The notes under the pieces were generated by a model that saw only the letters and a list, made by a program, of their open reading frames with translations, did no database searches and was not told where the DNA came from. A DNA stretch of 37,716 nt from Clostridia bacterium (GTDB lineage Bacteria > Bacillota > Clostridia > Lachnospirales > Lachnospiraceae). Below are positions 7,015 through 14,632 of the stretch, piece by piece; position 1 is the first letter of the stretch, and each line of letters begins with the position of its first letter. A program made the position numbers and the translations under genes. The stretch is taken from NCBI GenBank assembly GCA_021201905.1, contig JAJQEA010000405.1, positions 1 through 37,716 on the forward strand. The letters are read 5' to 3'.

Positions 7015-7614
7015 ATGGATTTTAAAAATTTAAAATGGATAAGAGCGCCAAAGGAATATACAATAAAAGATGGAGTGATTGAAATCGTCACGAAACCGCA
7101 TACGGATTTATGGCAAAGGACGTACTATCATTTTCAGAATGACAATGCCCCGGTGCTGCAAATGGAATCAGAAGAAAAATATTTTAGCTTTGTAGTGAAA
7201 ACCGAATTTACCGATAGCCACCAAAGATTTGACCAATGTGGGATTGTGATGTATTTGGATAGTGAGAATTGGCTGAAAGCTTCAGTTGAGTATGAAAATG
7301 ATGAATTCCAACACCTTGGAAGTGTGGTTACGAATCACGGATATTCCGATTGGGCAACAACGGAAATTCCCGCTTCCGTAAAAAACATGTGGTATCGCTT
7401 TAGCCGCAGAAACGATGATTATTGCATTGAATGCGCACAGGATGGGATTCGGTTTAGACAGATGCGGATTTGCCATATGAATGAAGGCAGCAGCAAAATA
7501 CGATTTGGAGTATATGCCTGTTCACCGGAGGAATCCTCTTTTAAAGCCGTATTCACCCATATGCAGTTGACTGAATGTATGTGGAAAGCGCACGATGGCC
7601 AGCAACCCGATTAA
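7015..7614 (+). CDS. DUF1349 domain protein (concanavalin A-like fold)
   Basis: 199 residues. The DUF1349 pattern is clear: KPHTDLWQRTYY early, a YFSFVVKTEF strand, FDQCGIVMYLDSENWLKASVEY in the middle, then VVTNHGYSDWAT and IRFGVYACSPEESSFKAVF at the end. The family adopts a jelly-roll lectin-like fold and includes proteins once called regulation of enolase protein 1; carbohydrate binding is suspected but not shown. Full length, no signal peptide, so cytoplasmic. Strong GGAGGAGG before the ATG. Confidence 0.85.
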   Translation: MDFKNLKWIRAPKEYTIKDGVIEIVTKPHTDLWQRTYYHFQNDNAPVLQMESEEKYFSFVVKTEFTDSHQRFDQCGIVMYLDSENWLKASVEYENDEFQHLGSVVTNHGYSDWATTEIPASVKNMWYRFSRRNDDYCIECAQDGIRFRQMRICHMNEGSSKIRFGVYACSPEESSFKAVFTHMQLTECMWKAHDGQQPD

Positions 7615-7643
7615 ATAGAATATAATTTACGATATGATTATTC

Positions 7644-7740
7644 CTTTCTATAGATGAAGCAAAGGCTGTATTATTAATTGATTCTTGGGAAAATCAACAG
7701 GTAATAGACAAAATGCAATGGCTTATGGCAACCAGTTTTT
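7644..7740 (+). pseudogene. Possible antibiotic-biosynthesis-monooxygenase-like fragment
   Basis: An open stretch reads AVLLIDSWENQQVIDKMQWL and then stops at 7738-7740. The VLLIDSWENQQ pattern resembles the C-terminal strand and helix of small ABM/YgiN-type dimeric ferredoxin-fold proteins. There is no upstream start or N-terminal part, so at most the last 30 residues survive. The assignment is tentative. Confidence 0.35.
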
Positions 7741-7765
7741 AAGAAATCGGTATTTGAAAGCGAGG
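7735..7765 (+). repeat. Cassette-junction repeat, site 15 (right half)
   Basis: GTTTTTAAGAAATCGGTATT then TGAAAGCGAGG, which provides the ribosome binding site of the next small gene. Same right arm as site 13. Confidence 0.5.
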
Positions 7766-7769
7766 TAAT

Positions 7770-7931
7770 ATGAAAAAAATTATGTTCATCTTGAGTGTAA
7801 TATTTATAGTATTAACTTTTGCCGGTGCGATATACGTTCTTTATAATGACGGTAAAGCAAATGCAGGTTATGCCGTTATTCCAATGGTTTTCGCAGTGGC
7901 AAGCATTGAATCCTATCGAAAAAGCAGGTAG
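7770..7931 (+). CDS. Small two-helix membrane protein
   Basis: 53 residues. The N-terminal segment MFILSVIFIVLTFAGAIYVL is a clear transmembrane helix; a short polar loop (YNDGKANAG) follows, then a second hydrophobic segment YAVIPMVFAVASI ending in the basic tail ESYRKSR. This is a complete small inner-membrane protein of a type often seen in Clostridia, function unknown. GCGAGG lies 4 nt before the ATG. Confidence 0.65.
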   Translation: MKKIMFILSVIFIVLTFAGAIYVLYNDGKANAGYAVIPMVFAVASIESYRKSR

Positions 7932-7983
7932 CTATAAGTTCCCTCCTGCTGGTTATTGGATTGCGCACAAAATTGAAATTGAT
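7932..7983 (+). repeat. Cassette-junction repeat, site 16
   Basis: GCTATAAGTTCCCTCCTGCT, GGTTATTGGATTGCGCACAA, AATTGAAATTGA. GGTTATT and GCGCACAAAAT correspond to the inner boxes; the outer GGAA is lost. Confidence 0.5.
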
Positions 7984-8017
7984 GACAGAGATTATCTGTA
8001 ATTATGCGGGGAGATGT

Positions 8018-8482
8018 ATGAATAATTTTTCAATATTTCTAAAAAGTGTTATTTGTGTTCTGGTTTGTATAGTCATGTCATTGTCAATTATATTAATAAA
8101 TACTACTATGTTTTATGGTTATAGCAGTATGTTTATTTTAGGGGGATTTTGTGGAGTAATTATTGCTATAGTTACGAAAAGTAATACATTAAAAAGAACA
8201 ATAATTGCAAGGTCCATGGGACTTTTCTCTGCTGTTATTACCCAATACCTGCTACTTATTTCAAAAATCCCATATCACATAATAAAGTTTATATACATAA
8301 AATACGATGCATATGGAGAAGCGTGTTGGCCTAAAGACATAAGGTATTTGATGGAAAATGAAATGTATGGATACATTTTAGATTCAGTAAGCAGCTTGCA
8401 TGGTTTATTAGCTTCGTTTTTCACCACAGTTGTTGTTATTTTCATCGCTATTAAAATTAAAAACCGTAGAAAAGGAACATAA
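8018..8482 (+). CDS. Integral membrane protein, unknown
   Basis: 154 residues from ATG 8018, preferred over an upstream in-frame start at 7961 because GGGGAG (8008-8013) lies just before it and 7961 falls inside the repeat. Three or four hydrophobic segments are visible: FLKSVICVLVCIVMSLSIIL, MFILGGFCGVIIAIV, LFSAVITQYLLLI and a C-terminal LLASFFTTVVVIFIAI, with a soluble loop (KYDAYGEACWPKDIRY) between the third and last. The tail is basic (KIKNRRKGT). I do not recognise the family. Confidence 0.65.
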   Translation: MNNFSIFLKSVICVLVCIVMSLSIILINTTMFYGYSSMFILGGFCGVIIAIVTKSNTLKRTIIARSMGLFSAVITQYLLLISKIPYHIIKFIYIKYDAYGEACWPKDIRYLMENEMYGYILDSVSSLHGLLASFFTTVVVIFIAIKIKNRRKGT

Positions 8483-8486
8483 CCTA

Positions 8487-8522
8487 AAATTCCGGTTTAT
8501 CTGACTGGCAAATCAAAATATG
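8487..8522 (+). repeat. Cassette-junction repeat, site 17 (left half)
   Basis: AAATTCCGGTTTATCTGACT then GGCAAATCAAAATATG. Left arm is consensus; the right arm lacks CGGAA. Confidence 0.55.
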
Positions 8523-8569
8523 ACGTGATGAAATTATTTATATAAAACGGCACAAGGGGTAAGATAAAC

Positions 8570-9133
8570 ATGGTAGAAGCAGATGAAAAAGCCATATATA
8601 AATACTATGCTGCAATACTTGGAAGAACAATTTTTGCAGAAGATGAAAAACGAGAACAAAAGGAAACATTGAAGAAATCACTATCTGAAGATGTGACTTC
8701 CACAGAGGTGTTTTGTCGTTGGTTAAAGGAAGCTTGTGAACATAGGGACGGCGAAAAGCTTGATTTGGTAATGCTCTTAGGATGGATTTTTGAATTATTT
8801 AGCAAAGATAATGTAAAGATAATTGAGGGAATTTCGCTTGAAAATTGGGTAAAGTCAAATAATCTTGAAGATATGGTAGGGTTAATTGAGCACTATGGTG
8901 GCGAAGAAAAAGTGAAATCGTTAGCTTTAATGGCTATTCAGAAATATCCAGACCATTATCTTGGAGATAACGATGAATATGTAGCTCGCAAAGCGATGTG
9001 GGCGCTACATAGATTATACAAAGGGGAAGGAAACGAGGAAGCTATTGAAAAAATAAAAGAATTATCTAAGTGCGGGGATTTAATGGTAGAAGATTTTGCT
9101 AAACACCACTTGGAAAAACTCGGTGTGAAGTGA
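8570..9133 (+). CDS. Hypothetical all-helical protein, HEAT-like
   Basis: 187 residues, almost entirely predicted helical. The C-terminal half (EEKVKSLALMAIQKYPDHYL, then DEYVARKAMWALHRLYKGEG, then EAIEKIKELSKCGDLMVEDF) looks like two or three HEAT-type helical hairpins with conserved Ala, Leu and Val spacing. The N-terminal half is also helical (EKREQKETLKKSLSED). Such proteins are usually adaptors or scaffolds. No signal peptide. An AAGGGG lies about 11 nt before the ATG. Confidence 0.6.
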   Translation: MVEADEKAIYKYYAAILGRTIFAEDEKREQKETLKKSLSEDVTSTEVFCRWLKEACEHRDGEKLDLVMLLGWIFELFSKDNVKIIEGISLENWVKSNNLEDMVGLIEHYGGEEKVKSLALMAIQKYPDHYLGDNDEYVARKAMWALHRLYKGEGNEEAIEKIKELSKCGDLMVEDFAKHHLEKLGVK

Positions 9134-9150
9134 ATAGAATTTTATGAATA

Positions 9151-9252
9151 ATTTTCAGCTTGTTGGGCTGGTTTAAGTAGGTCTTATTGGTAAAATGAAA
9201 TGAGCGCCTTTGTTAGTATAAGATGTATTCGACAAATCGGAAGCTAATGGAG
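9151..9252 (+). repeat. Cassette-junction repeat, site 18 (split)
   Basis: The left part ATTTTCAGCTTGTTGGGCTG and the right part GACAAATCGGAAGCTAATGG are separated by about 60 extra bases. The right part carries the AAATCGGAAG arm and GGAG. Confidence 0.5.
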
Positions 9253-9261
9253 TAGTTATAG

Positions 9262-9621
9262 ATGGGTAGAGGAACAGAAATATATAAAGACTTGATTGAT
9301 GAACTTGCGAAAATGTCTAAAAGTTGTGCAAATGCAACAGCAATAAAAAAGGGCATGGTTCCAGGCATAGCAGCGAAAGAATCAGGAATTAACGAATTGT
9401 TAAATAAACTTAATGAACATGAGCGTGAGATTTTAGCGAAATTTATTGTGGAATCATACCATGATGGCATATATGATACTCTTGAAAAATTGGAATGGTT
9501 AAGATGTTGTAAAAATATGGTTATAACTATAGAAGAAGAAACACTGCCGTTAGGAAAATTTGAAGGTATCCCTAATGACTATATTGGACGTTGTTCTGAT
9601 TGGATATGGCCTGATAAATAA
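9262..9621 (+). CDS. Conserved small protein, DUF6547-like
   Basis: 119 residues. The C-terminal half, with GIYDTLEKLEWLRCCKNM, an EEETLPLGKFEGIPNDYIGR segment and SDWIWPDK, looks like the family I know as DUF6547, though that name is from memory and unverified. The N-terminal half is helical and polar. No catalytic residues can be proposed. The ATG lies 9 nt after a GGAG, part of the split repeat. Confidence 0.6.
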   Translation: MGRGTEIYKDLIDELAKMSKSCANATAIKKGMVPGIAAKESGINELLNKLNEHEREILAKFIVESYHDGIYDTLEKLEWLRCCKNMVITIEEETLPLGKFEGIPNDYIGRCSDWIWPDK

Positions 9622-9671
9622 TTCCGGTTTGTTGTGGAGTTGAACTAAACGAGAAATCGGAAGTTGCCAGG
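9620..9671 (+). repeat. Cassette-junction repeat, site 19 (best example)
   Basis: AATTCCGGTTTGTTGTGGAG, TTGAACTAAACGAGAAATCG, GAAGTTGCCAGG. Folding by eye: TTCCG pairs with CGGAA (outer stem); GTTTGTT pairs with AACTAAAC with one extrahelical T (inner stem); GAGAAAT is an unpaired asymmetric spacer between them on the 3' side. Confidence 0.85.
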
Positions 9672-9703
9672 TTAATCAAAACAGTATTCGAGGAGATAAA
9701 GGA

Positions 9704-11875
9704 ATGAGTAGGAAGAAAAACGGAGCGTTCTGCTTTTTAATCATGTTGAGTATCGCAGCGTTATGTGCCTGTTCTTCAAAAGAATATGGTACAAAGGAAA
9801 AACCTGCCGGTGTAGGACAGACGATGTATTATGATGGCCTGGAAGCACTGGAAGAAACAAACCGTTTTAAGGCGGAAATAACATTGGAGGACGTTGTCCG
9901 GGGGGAGGCGGCCCAGGATATCTTTGCTGCCGCGGGCGGCTATGCCGATGACCACGAAACTTTGAAACTCGATGAGAAAGAGGAGCTTATGGCTGCAAGG
10001 TTTACATTTGCTCTTACGGAGGTGGCAGGTAATTCCAAGTTAGATCTTGGGGACCGGGATGTAAGTATGTTCAATCTTATTTCTGAAGATGGGACGAGCT
10101 ATGATTATTTCCGGCAGCGAAGCTATATAGATGGTAATTTGTTTGTAAATGCCGATAAAGGAAGAACCCAGACAGGGGCTATCTTCTTTATTGTGAGTAA
10201 AGATGATAAAAATCCGGCGATTGTATTCCTGCCGGGTGTTGAGAACGGGATATGGTTTAAGACAAATTTAAATGAGGATGATCAACGAAGAATTGAGAAA
10301 CCTTTGGCGGCTACTGACTGGCTTGATGTTAACGGAAAGCTGCCAGATTATGTGGGATCTCTTAATAAACCATTCCCAATCGGGGAATACGGGTATATGA
10401 AGTACCGCTCCAGCTATTACGGTGAGTATGAGATTGAATTGAAAGTCAACGATGTGCTTAGGGGAAAGAAAGCGGAGGATCAACTCTATGATTTAAACGT
10501 TTATGGTATCGAGGAGCAGAAATTATTAGACAACCAGGAATATATTATGATTCATGTGACGGCTAACGTCCCTTCCGCAGACCTGCTAAAGGATGATATA
10601 CTGATTATAGATTCAATGGATTTTGGAGTTGTAAATAGTAAAACGGGTGAGGCGTATGATTATGAAAATATTTTGTATCTCAGACCTTACGATCTTTGTG
10701 GTATTGCGCCAGGGGGGACAGCTACAGGCTGGATCGGTTTAATGATTGATAAAGATGATGATTCACCGACGATGTACTACCGAAGTCTCGATGACAAAAT
10801 GCTCTATTTTAAACTGGATAAGGCATATGATTTGCCAGATGATTATTCCTCTTATCAATCTAGTCCAATTTTCGCAGAGAACCCAATCAGAGATGTGAAA
10901 CAAGCAAAAGGAGGCTGGAAGAACCCCTATAAAATGGGGGAAACAGTTGCACTTAATTATGCTCCCGAACGTGCTGATAAATTGTGTTCTCCGTTTTCAG
11001 GTAATATTTGTATTCAGGAGGCATATCAGGGAGAGATAGCTGAAAAATTTATGAATTCCAGTTTTTATTGGCCTGAGCCAAATATGGAATTGATTGTATT
11101 GAAGATTGCAGTGAATGTCCTAGAGGTAGAGGGGGATAAGATTCCTAAATTTGATGCAAACAATTATACGATACTGAATGGGCAAGGGGGACAGCTGGTA
11201 GCCAGGTCATTATCTGGGAATACCCTTAAAATAGATGAAATCGAGGAGGTCTATCCTGGAGGTAGGACGGAAGGATATGCTGCATTTTTTGTTCCAAAAG
11301 AAAATGATAACCTTGTGATGACCTATGGTGAAGCATTTACCGGCCTGGATAATGAAGCGTGGATTAGTTTGGAATTTGCAGATTCTATTCCGGAAGAAGT
11401 AGCAGAGAAGCTTGAATATGAGTATATAGGGCCTGATTTAGAAAATAACGAAGATGTTGATAGTAAGAGTGTATTAACTGCAACAAGGAGTGAGAACGAA
11501 AGTATTGCAATTGTCTGTACGGCAGTTGGAAAAGACGATAGGATTCAAGAGCTTGACACACAATGGGGCGTTCAATTTAATGAGGATGAAGCTGAAGATT
11601 ATTATACGGTATTGAAGATATATAACGACATAATAAAAAGGCAAAGAGCTAAAGGCAGAAAGATAGTATTAGAATCTTATGATGAGCAAAGGACTATTTT
11701 AATCACAGAGACGAATCGTTTTGGAGAGGAAAAAACTTATGAGAGCGCATTTATGCTGGAAAAGGAGGGAATCTTATTAAGCGATATTTTAGACGAAAAC
11801 GAAGTTGCGAGTATGGACAAGCTTGAAACAACACTTCGGTCAAATGGGTTCCTTATAATAGACAATTCAGTGTAG
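9704..11875 (+). CDS. Large lipoprotein with repeated extracellular domains
   Basis: 723 residues, the largest gene of the array. A type II signal peptide is present: MSRKKNGAFC basic start, hydrophobic core, lipobox L20-C21-A22-C23, so it should be anchored on the outer face of the membrane. Three similar strand-rich units follow (about residues 30-200, 205-395 and 400-570), each opening with a KP- or NP-containing segment and a glycine (for example KPFPIGEYGYM, NPYKMGETVAL) and continuing with a strand like EYIMIHVTANV or LIVLKIAVNV. They resemble DUF4352/telokin-like domains. The last 140 residues form a separate domain. No enzyme motif seen. Its size is unusual for cassette cargo. Confidence 0.75.
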   Translation: MSRKKNGAFCFLIMLSIAALCACSSKEYGTKEKPAGVGQTMYYDGLEALEETNRFKAEITLEDVVRGEAAQDIFAAAGGYADDHETLKLDEKEELMAARFTFALTEVAGNSKLDLGDRDVSMFNLISEDGTSYDYFRQRSYIDGNLFVNADKGRTQTGAIFFIVSKDDKNPAIVFLPGVENGIWFKTNLNEDDQRRIEKPLAATDWLDVNGKLPDYVGSLNKPFPIGEYGYMKYRSSYYGEYEIELKVNDVLRGKKAEDQLYDLNVYGIEEQKLLDNQEYIMIHVTANVPSADLLKDDILIIDSMDFGVVNSKTGEAYDYENILYLRPYDLCGIAPGGTATGWIGLMIDKDDDSPTMYYRSLDDKMLYFKLDKAYDLPDDYSSYQSSPIFAENPIRDVKQAKGGWKNPYKMGETVALNYAPERADKLCSPFSGNICIQEAYQGEIAEKFMNSSFYWPEPNMELIVLKIAVNVLEVEGDKIPKFDANNYTILNGQGGQLVARSLSGNTLKIDEIEEVYPGGRTEGYAAFFVPKENDNLVMTYGEAFTGLDNEAWISLEFADSIPEEVAEKLEYEYIGPDLENNEDVDSKSVLTATRSENESIAIVCTAVGKDDRIQELDTQWGVQFNEDEAEDYYTVLKIYNDIIKRQRAKGRKIVLESYDEQRTILITETNRFGEEKTYESAFMLEKEGILLSDILDENEVASMDKLETTLRSNGFLIIDNSV

Positions 11876-11900
11876 GAGGGAGCCTAAAACCTGTTAATTT

Positions 11901-11956
11901 TAAATTCCCATTTATCGGGCAGTTGCATAGATGACATATCGGAAATAAATAAGGAG
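11901..11956 (+). repeat. Cassette-junction repeat, site 20 (last)
   Basis: TAAATTCCCATTTATCGGGC, AGTTGCATAGATGACATATC, GGAAATAAATAAGGAG. Both outer arms (TTCC, ATCGGAA) and the Shine-Dalgarno are present. It ends the recognisable array. Confidence 0.7.
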
Positions 11957-11962
11957 AATATT

Positions 11963-12019
11963 ATGCAGGAAGATACTGTAAAGATTCATGGTGCGGAAGT
12001 AACGACTCCATACCGATGA
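11963..12019 (+). pseudogene. Truncated last cassette gene
   Basis: An 18-codon frame begins with a good AAGGAG and reads MQEDTVKIHGAEVTTPYR before a stop exactly where the 37-nt repeat begins (12018). It looks like the 5' end of a cassette gene cut by the neighbouring 2.6-kb segment. The family cannot be told from so little. Confidence 0.45.
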
Positions 12020-12054
12020 CTCAAATAGTAGGTTTAAACACTAAGTGGTCTCTT
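12018..12054 (+). repeat. 37-nt direct repeat, left copy
   Basis: Reads GACTCAAATAGTAGGTTTAA then ACACTAAGTGGTCTCTT. It matches 14633-14669 in the same orientation with three mismatches, all transitions. It marks the left edge of a segment of unrelated genes at the end of the cassette array. Confidence 0.85.
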
Positions 12055-12059
12055 GCATG

Positions 12060-12224
12060 ATGAGGTTTTTATTGTTGACAGATGTACATGATAAGACTGC
12101 GGCCTGTCCAGTATGGTCTGAAGATGAGGTTATAATGGAGAATATTGAGATATCTTGGAAGAGTGATGACGGAACGCGCTGTAAATTGATGATTACTAAC
12201 CGTTTAAGCTGTGATATACTGTAA
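12060..12224 (+). CDS. Small hypothetical ORF or fragment
   Basis: 54 codons, reading MRFLLLTDVHDKTAACPVWS at the start and KLMITNRLSCDIL at the end. No ribosome binding site is visible before the ATG, which lies just after the 37-nt repeat. The composition looks protein-like rather than random, so it may be the 3' part of a gene whose 5' end was lost. Function unknown. Confidence 0.3.
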   Translation: MRFLLLTDVHDKTAACPVWSEDEVIMENIEISWKSDDGTRCKLMITNRLSCDIL

Positions 12225-12254
12225 GACATACAGGCACAAGGAAGGAGTGAACCT

Positions 12255-13019
12255 ATGGATTACGAGAAAATTGTTCAGAAAAGGAATCAATACCAGGCGG
12301 TAAGGGATTCCATTCCGGAACTTACCCTGCAAAGCTATGAAAAGGCATTCGAGATAGAATATACCCATAATTCCACTGCAATTGAAGGTAACACACTGAC
12401 CCTCATTGAAACCAAGGTTTTGTTGGAAGATGGGATTTCCATTGGAGGCAAACACCTTCGGGAACTATATGAGGCAGTAAATCACCAGAAAGCATACCGT
12501 TATGTGAAGGAATGCATTGCCAAAGAACTACCATTATGTGAAAAAATCATTAAAGATATTCATGCGATACTGATGGAGAATATATTTGTAGGGGGTATTT
12601 ACCGAAATGTGGATGTATATATATCAGGAGCACAGCACACGCCGCCATCCCCTGATGATATGTACCGACAGGTCAAGAATTTTTATGGAGACCTTGTATG
12701 GAAGGGCAGGGAGCTGAATCAGATTGAACTAGCGGCCTGGACACACGCGGAATTTGTGCGTATCCATCCGTTTCCAGATGGTAACGGCAGAACATCCCGT
12801 CTGCTTATGAATTATCAGTTGATGGTAAATGGATTTCCCACTATTTCCATAGCAAAGGAAAACAGGCTGGAGTATTTTAATGTATTGGAAGCGTATGCGG
12901 TAGAAGGAAATTTGGTCCCGTTTGCAGAAATGGTTGCCAGTCTGACAGAGCATCAATTGGACTGTTATTTGGAGATGGCAGGGGTGGAGCCGGGTATGGG
13001 ACAGTCCCAATCTATGTAG
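12255..13019 (+). CDS. Fic family protein (AMP/nucleotide transferase)
   Basis: 254 residues. The Fic active site is intact: HPFPDGNGR at residues 171-179, with the catalytic His171 and the nucleotide-binding DGNGR. An N-terminal inhibitory helix motif of the [ST]xxxE[GN] kind is also present (S40 T A I E44 G45), so the enzyme is probably autoinhibited in cis, as in class II Fic proteins. It would transfer AMP, or another nucleotide phosphate, to hydroxyl groups of target proteins. The beta-hairpin flap (PPSPDDM) precedes the active site. AAGGAG lies 7 nt before the ATG. No separate antitoxin gene is adjacent, in line with a built-in inhibitor. Confidence 0.9.
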   Translation: MDYEKIVQKRNQYQAVRDSIPELTLQSYEKAFEIEYTHNSTAIEGNTLTLIETKVLLEDGISIGGKHLRELYEAVNHQKAYRYVKECIAKELPLCEKIIKDIHAILMENIFVGGIYRNVDVYISGAQHTPPSPDDMYRQVKNFYGDLVWKGRELNQIELAAWTHAEFVRIHPFPDGNGRTSRLLMNYQLMVNGFPTISIAKENRLEYFNVLEAYAVEGNLVPFAEMVASLTEHQLDCYLEMAGVEPGMGQSQSM

Positions 13020-13212
13020 GAAACAACAGAAAAAAGATGGCGATGCGCTGGATACAGAGATGTGTCTGGCGCTTTTTGCGTGGGTGTTATGCTACGCCGG
13101 AAAAGTTTATCATATCATTCGGGCTACCGGCGATGATGCTTGCTATGGATGTACCGTGCCCAGTGGGATCATAACCGGTACTATGGAATGGGGAGCATCT
13201 GAGGATAAAGCA

Positions 13213-13512
13213 TTACATGGTTAATAGACGATATGTGTTTGAGTGGTAGATAAAGGGTGTTATTGCGGCGCCCTCATTTTCTGAATCATAATAATGTTCT
13301 ATAACATAATGAGCCAGCGCATCTATGAATGCGCCGTTTCGTGGTTTCTGTTCCAATTCAAAGCCGAAAACCTGATTCAGCAGTTCTCTGTTTTCATGCA
13401 GCCAGATGGTATTGACGATGGTACGGATATTGCGCTCCACACATCCAATGGACGTGTGGTATTTCGCTGAGATTTCTACATAAAGTCCTTTTGAGATGTA
13501 GACTTCCTGTTA
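13213..13512 (-). pseudogene. Spo0A C-terminal-domain-like fragment
   Basis: On the minus strand the frame reads QEVYISKGLYVEISAKYHTS, then IGCVERNIRTIVNTIWLHEN, and on to FGFELEQKPRNGAFIDALAH. It matches the DNA-binding domain of Spo0A: a KxLY helix, a recognition helix with VERNIR, and the FG...P.N..FI end. No receiver domain or start is present, and an in-frame TAA lies just upstream, so it is a fragment. Its 5' end abuts the GrdB-like fragment on the other strand. Stand-alone Spo0A_C proteins occur on clostridial mobile elements. Confidence 0.6.
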
Positions 13513-14171
13513 TGCAGAAGGAATTAAAGGATGCCAAAGTTGCTATTGTAACAGATGGTGGTCTGGTTCCAAAAGGAAATCCAGATTCTATGCCAGCAGT
13601 TAATTCAAAGACTTTTAAAGAATATGAACTAAAGGGTGAAGAGAGACTTGATAATGTTGATTATGAAGTCAGCCACCAAGGATATAATAATGTGTTTGTA
13701 AATGAAGATCCAAACAGACTAGTTCCGTATGATGCTCTAAAGGAATCTGTGAAGGAAGGAAAAATCGCGGAAGTACTTCCAACATACTTTACCACTGTAG
13801 GTGTACGTACCTCTCTTGAAAATGCAAAGAAGTTTGGACAGGGAATTGCAGAGCAGTTGATTAATCAGGGAGTAGATGCAGTCCTTTTGACCTCTACCTG
13901 AGGCACCTCCTCTCGCTGCGGTGCAGTGATGACTAGAGAGCTGGAGAGAGTAGGACTCCCAACCGTTCATATTACAAACCTGACCAAAATCTCAGAGGGT
14001 ATCGGTCCGAAGAGAATTATGAAAGGTAACAGCGTTATTCACGTCGTAGGAAATCCAGCTATTCCTCATGACAGTGAAGTAAAATACCGTCATAAATTGG
14101 TGGATCAGGCATTGGATATGCTGATGGTGAATCCGGAAGAAGGAACTCAGTATATCGTAGATAATGCTTAA
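13500..14171 (+). pseudogene. GrdB-type selenoprotein of glycine/sarcosine/betaine reductase, 5'-truncated
   Basis: The frame from about 13500 reads PVMQKELKDAKVAIVTDGGL and continues through an in-frame TGA at 13899-13901 to a TAA at 14169. The TGA sits in LLTSTUGTSSRCGAVMTREL (U marking the TGA), the position of selenocysteine in the B-component selenoprotein of clostridial reductases (usual motif UxxCxxC; here the first Cys is Ser). Intact proteins have about 430 residues; only the last 225 or so remain. No ribosome binding site or grdE-type partner is present. It is a relic of a Stickland amino-acid reductase locus; the substrate type cannot be told. Confidence 0.75.
13902..13926 (+). promoter_or_regulatory. 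SECIS-like hairpin after the in-frame UGA
   Basis: Immediately 3' of the UGA, GCACC (13903-13907) pairs with GGTGC (13920-13924) around a 12-nt loop. A hairpin at this spacing inside the coding region is what SelB needs in bacteria for selenocysteine insertion. Confidence 0.55.
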
Positions 14172-14632
14172 TGGAAATTTAGCCTCTTATATGTTTCATG
14201 GGAAGATGGGGGAGGTATTGCGATAAAGAAAAAGTGTAAGAAAGATGGAGGCATAACTCAACATTAGTTTGTGTATGTGTTTATTTGTATCTTATTTTAG
14301 TCATGATCCTTGTGTGCAAAAAAAGGATGAGAGCAGTTTGCATATTTGAACCAAATGCTGGAGACATCAGATATGGTCAATATCAGTGTACCGCTGGCGG
14401 CTTTAACGGAACATATGATACCGTCAGTAAATTATTACCAAAAGTATGTTGTTTGTTAACCAAGGTTACCACTTTAATACTGCCATGGAAATGATTCCAA
14501 GAGAGTTAGTTCATCGTAATTGTTTATTTTATAGAAAAGGAAGAGAAAACAAATATATGGAAAAAGTAGGAAATAAGTAATATCCTTGTAAGCATTGTGT
14601 GGTAAAATAATTTTATCGAGGTTTTATAATTT
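14172..14632. other. Region without a recognisable intact gene
   Basis: Holds short frames only. One (14285-14494) reads IFEPNAGDIRYGQYQCTAGG and another near 14466-14578 ends FYRKGRENKYMEKVGNK; both look like gene fragments but I cannot name them. No repeat or RNA gene is seen. Confidence 0.4.

Noticed and set aside
7819-8001. 60-codon plus-strand frame
   Set aside because: It overlaps the better-supported 53-aa membrane protein (7770-7931) in another frame and runs through a junction repeat without its own ribosome binding site.
1-12017. Possibility that the regular repeats are a CRISPR array
   Set aside because: Spacing is hundreds of bases and each interval contains a full gene; the repeats vary and no cas gene is present.
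1-12017. Calling the junction repeats canonical attC sites of a class 1 or similar integron
   Set aside because: The expected GTTRRRY and RYYYAAC boxes are not consistently present and no IntI gene is visible. Only the architecture is attC-like.
13899-13901. Treating the TGA as a simple nonsense mutation
   Set aside because: It falls at the known selenocysteine position of the family and a hairpin follows at SECIS distance; a stop mutation would be a coincidence.
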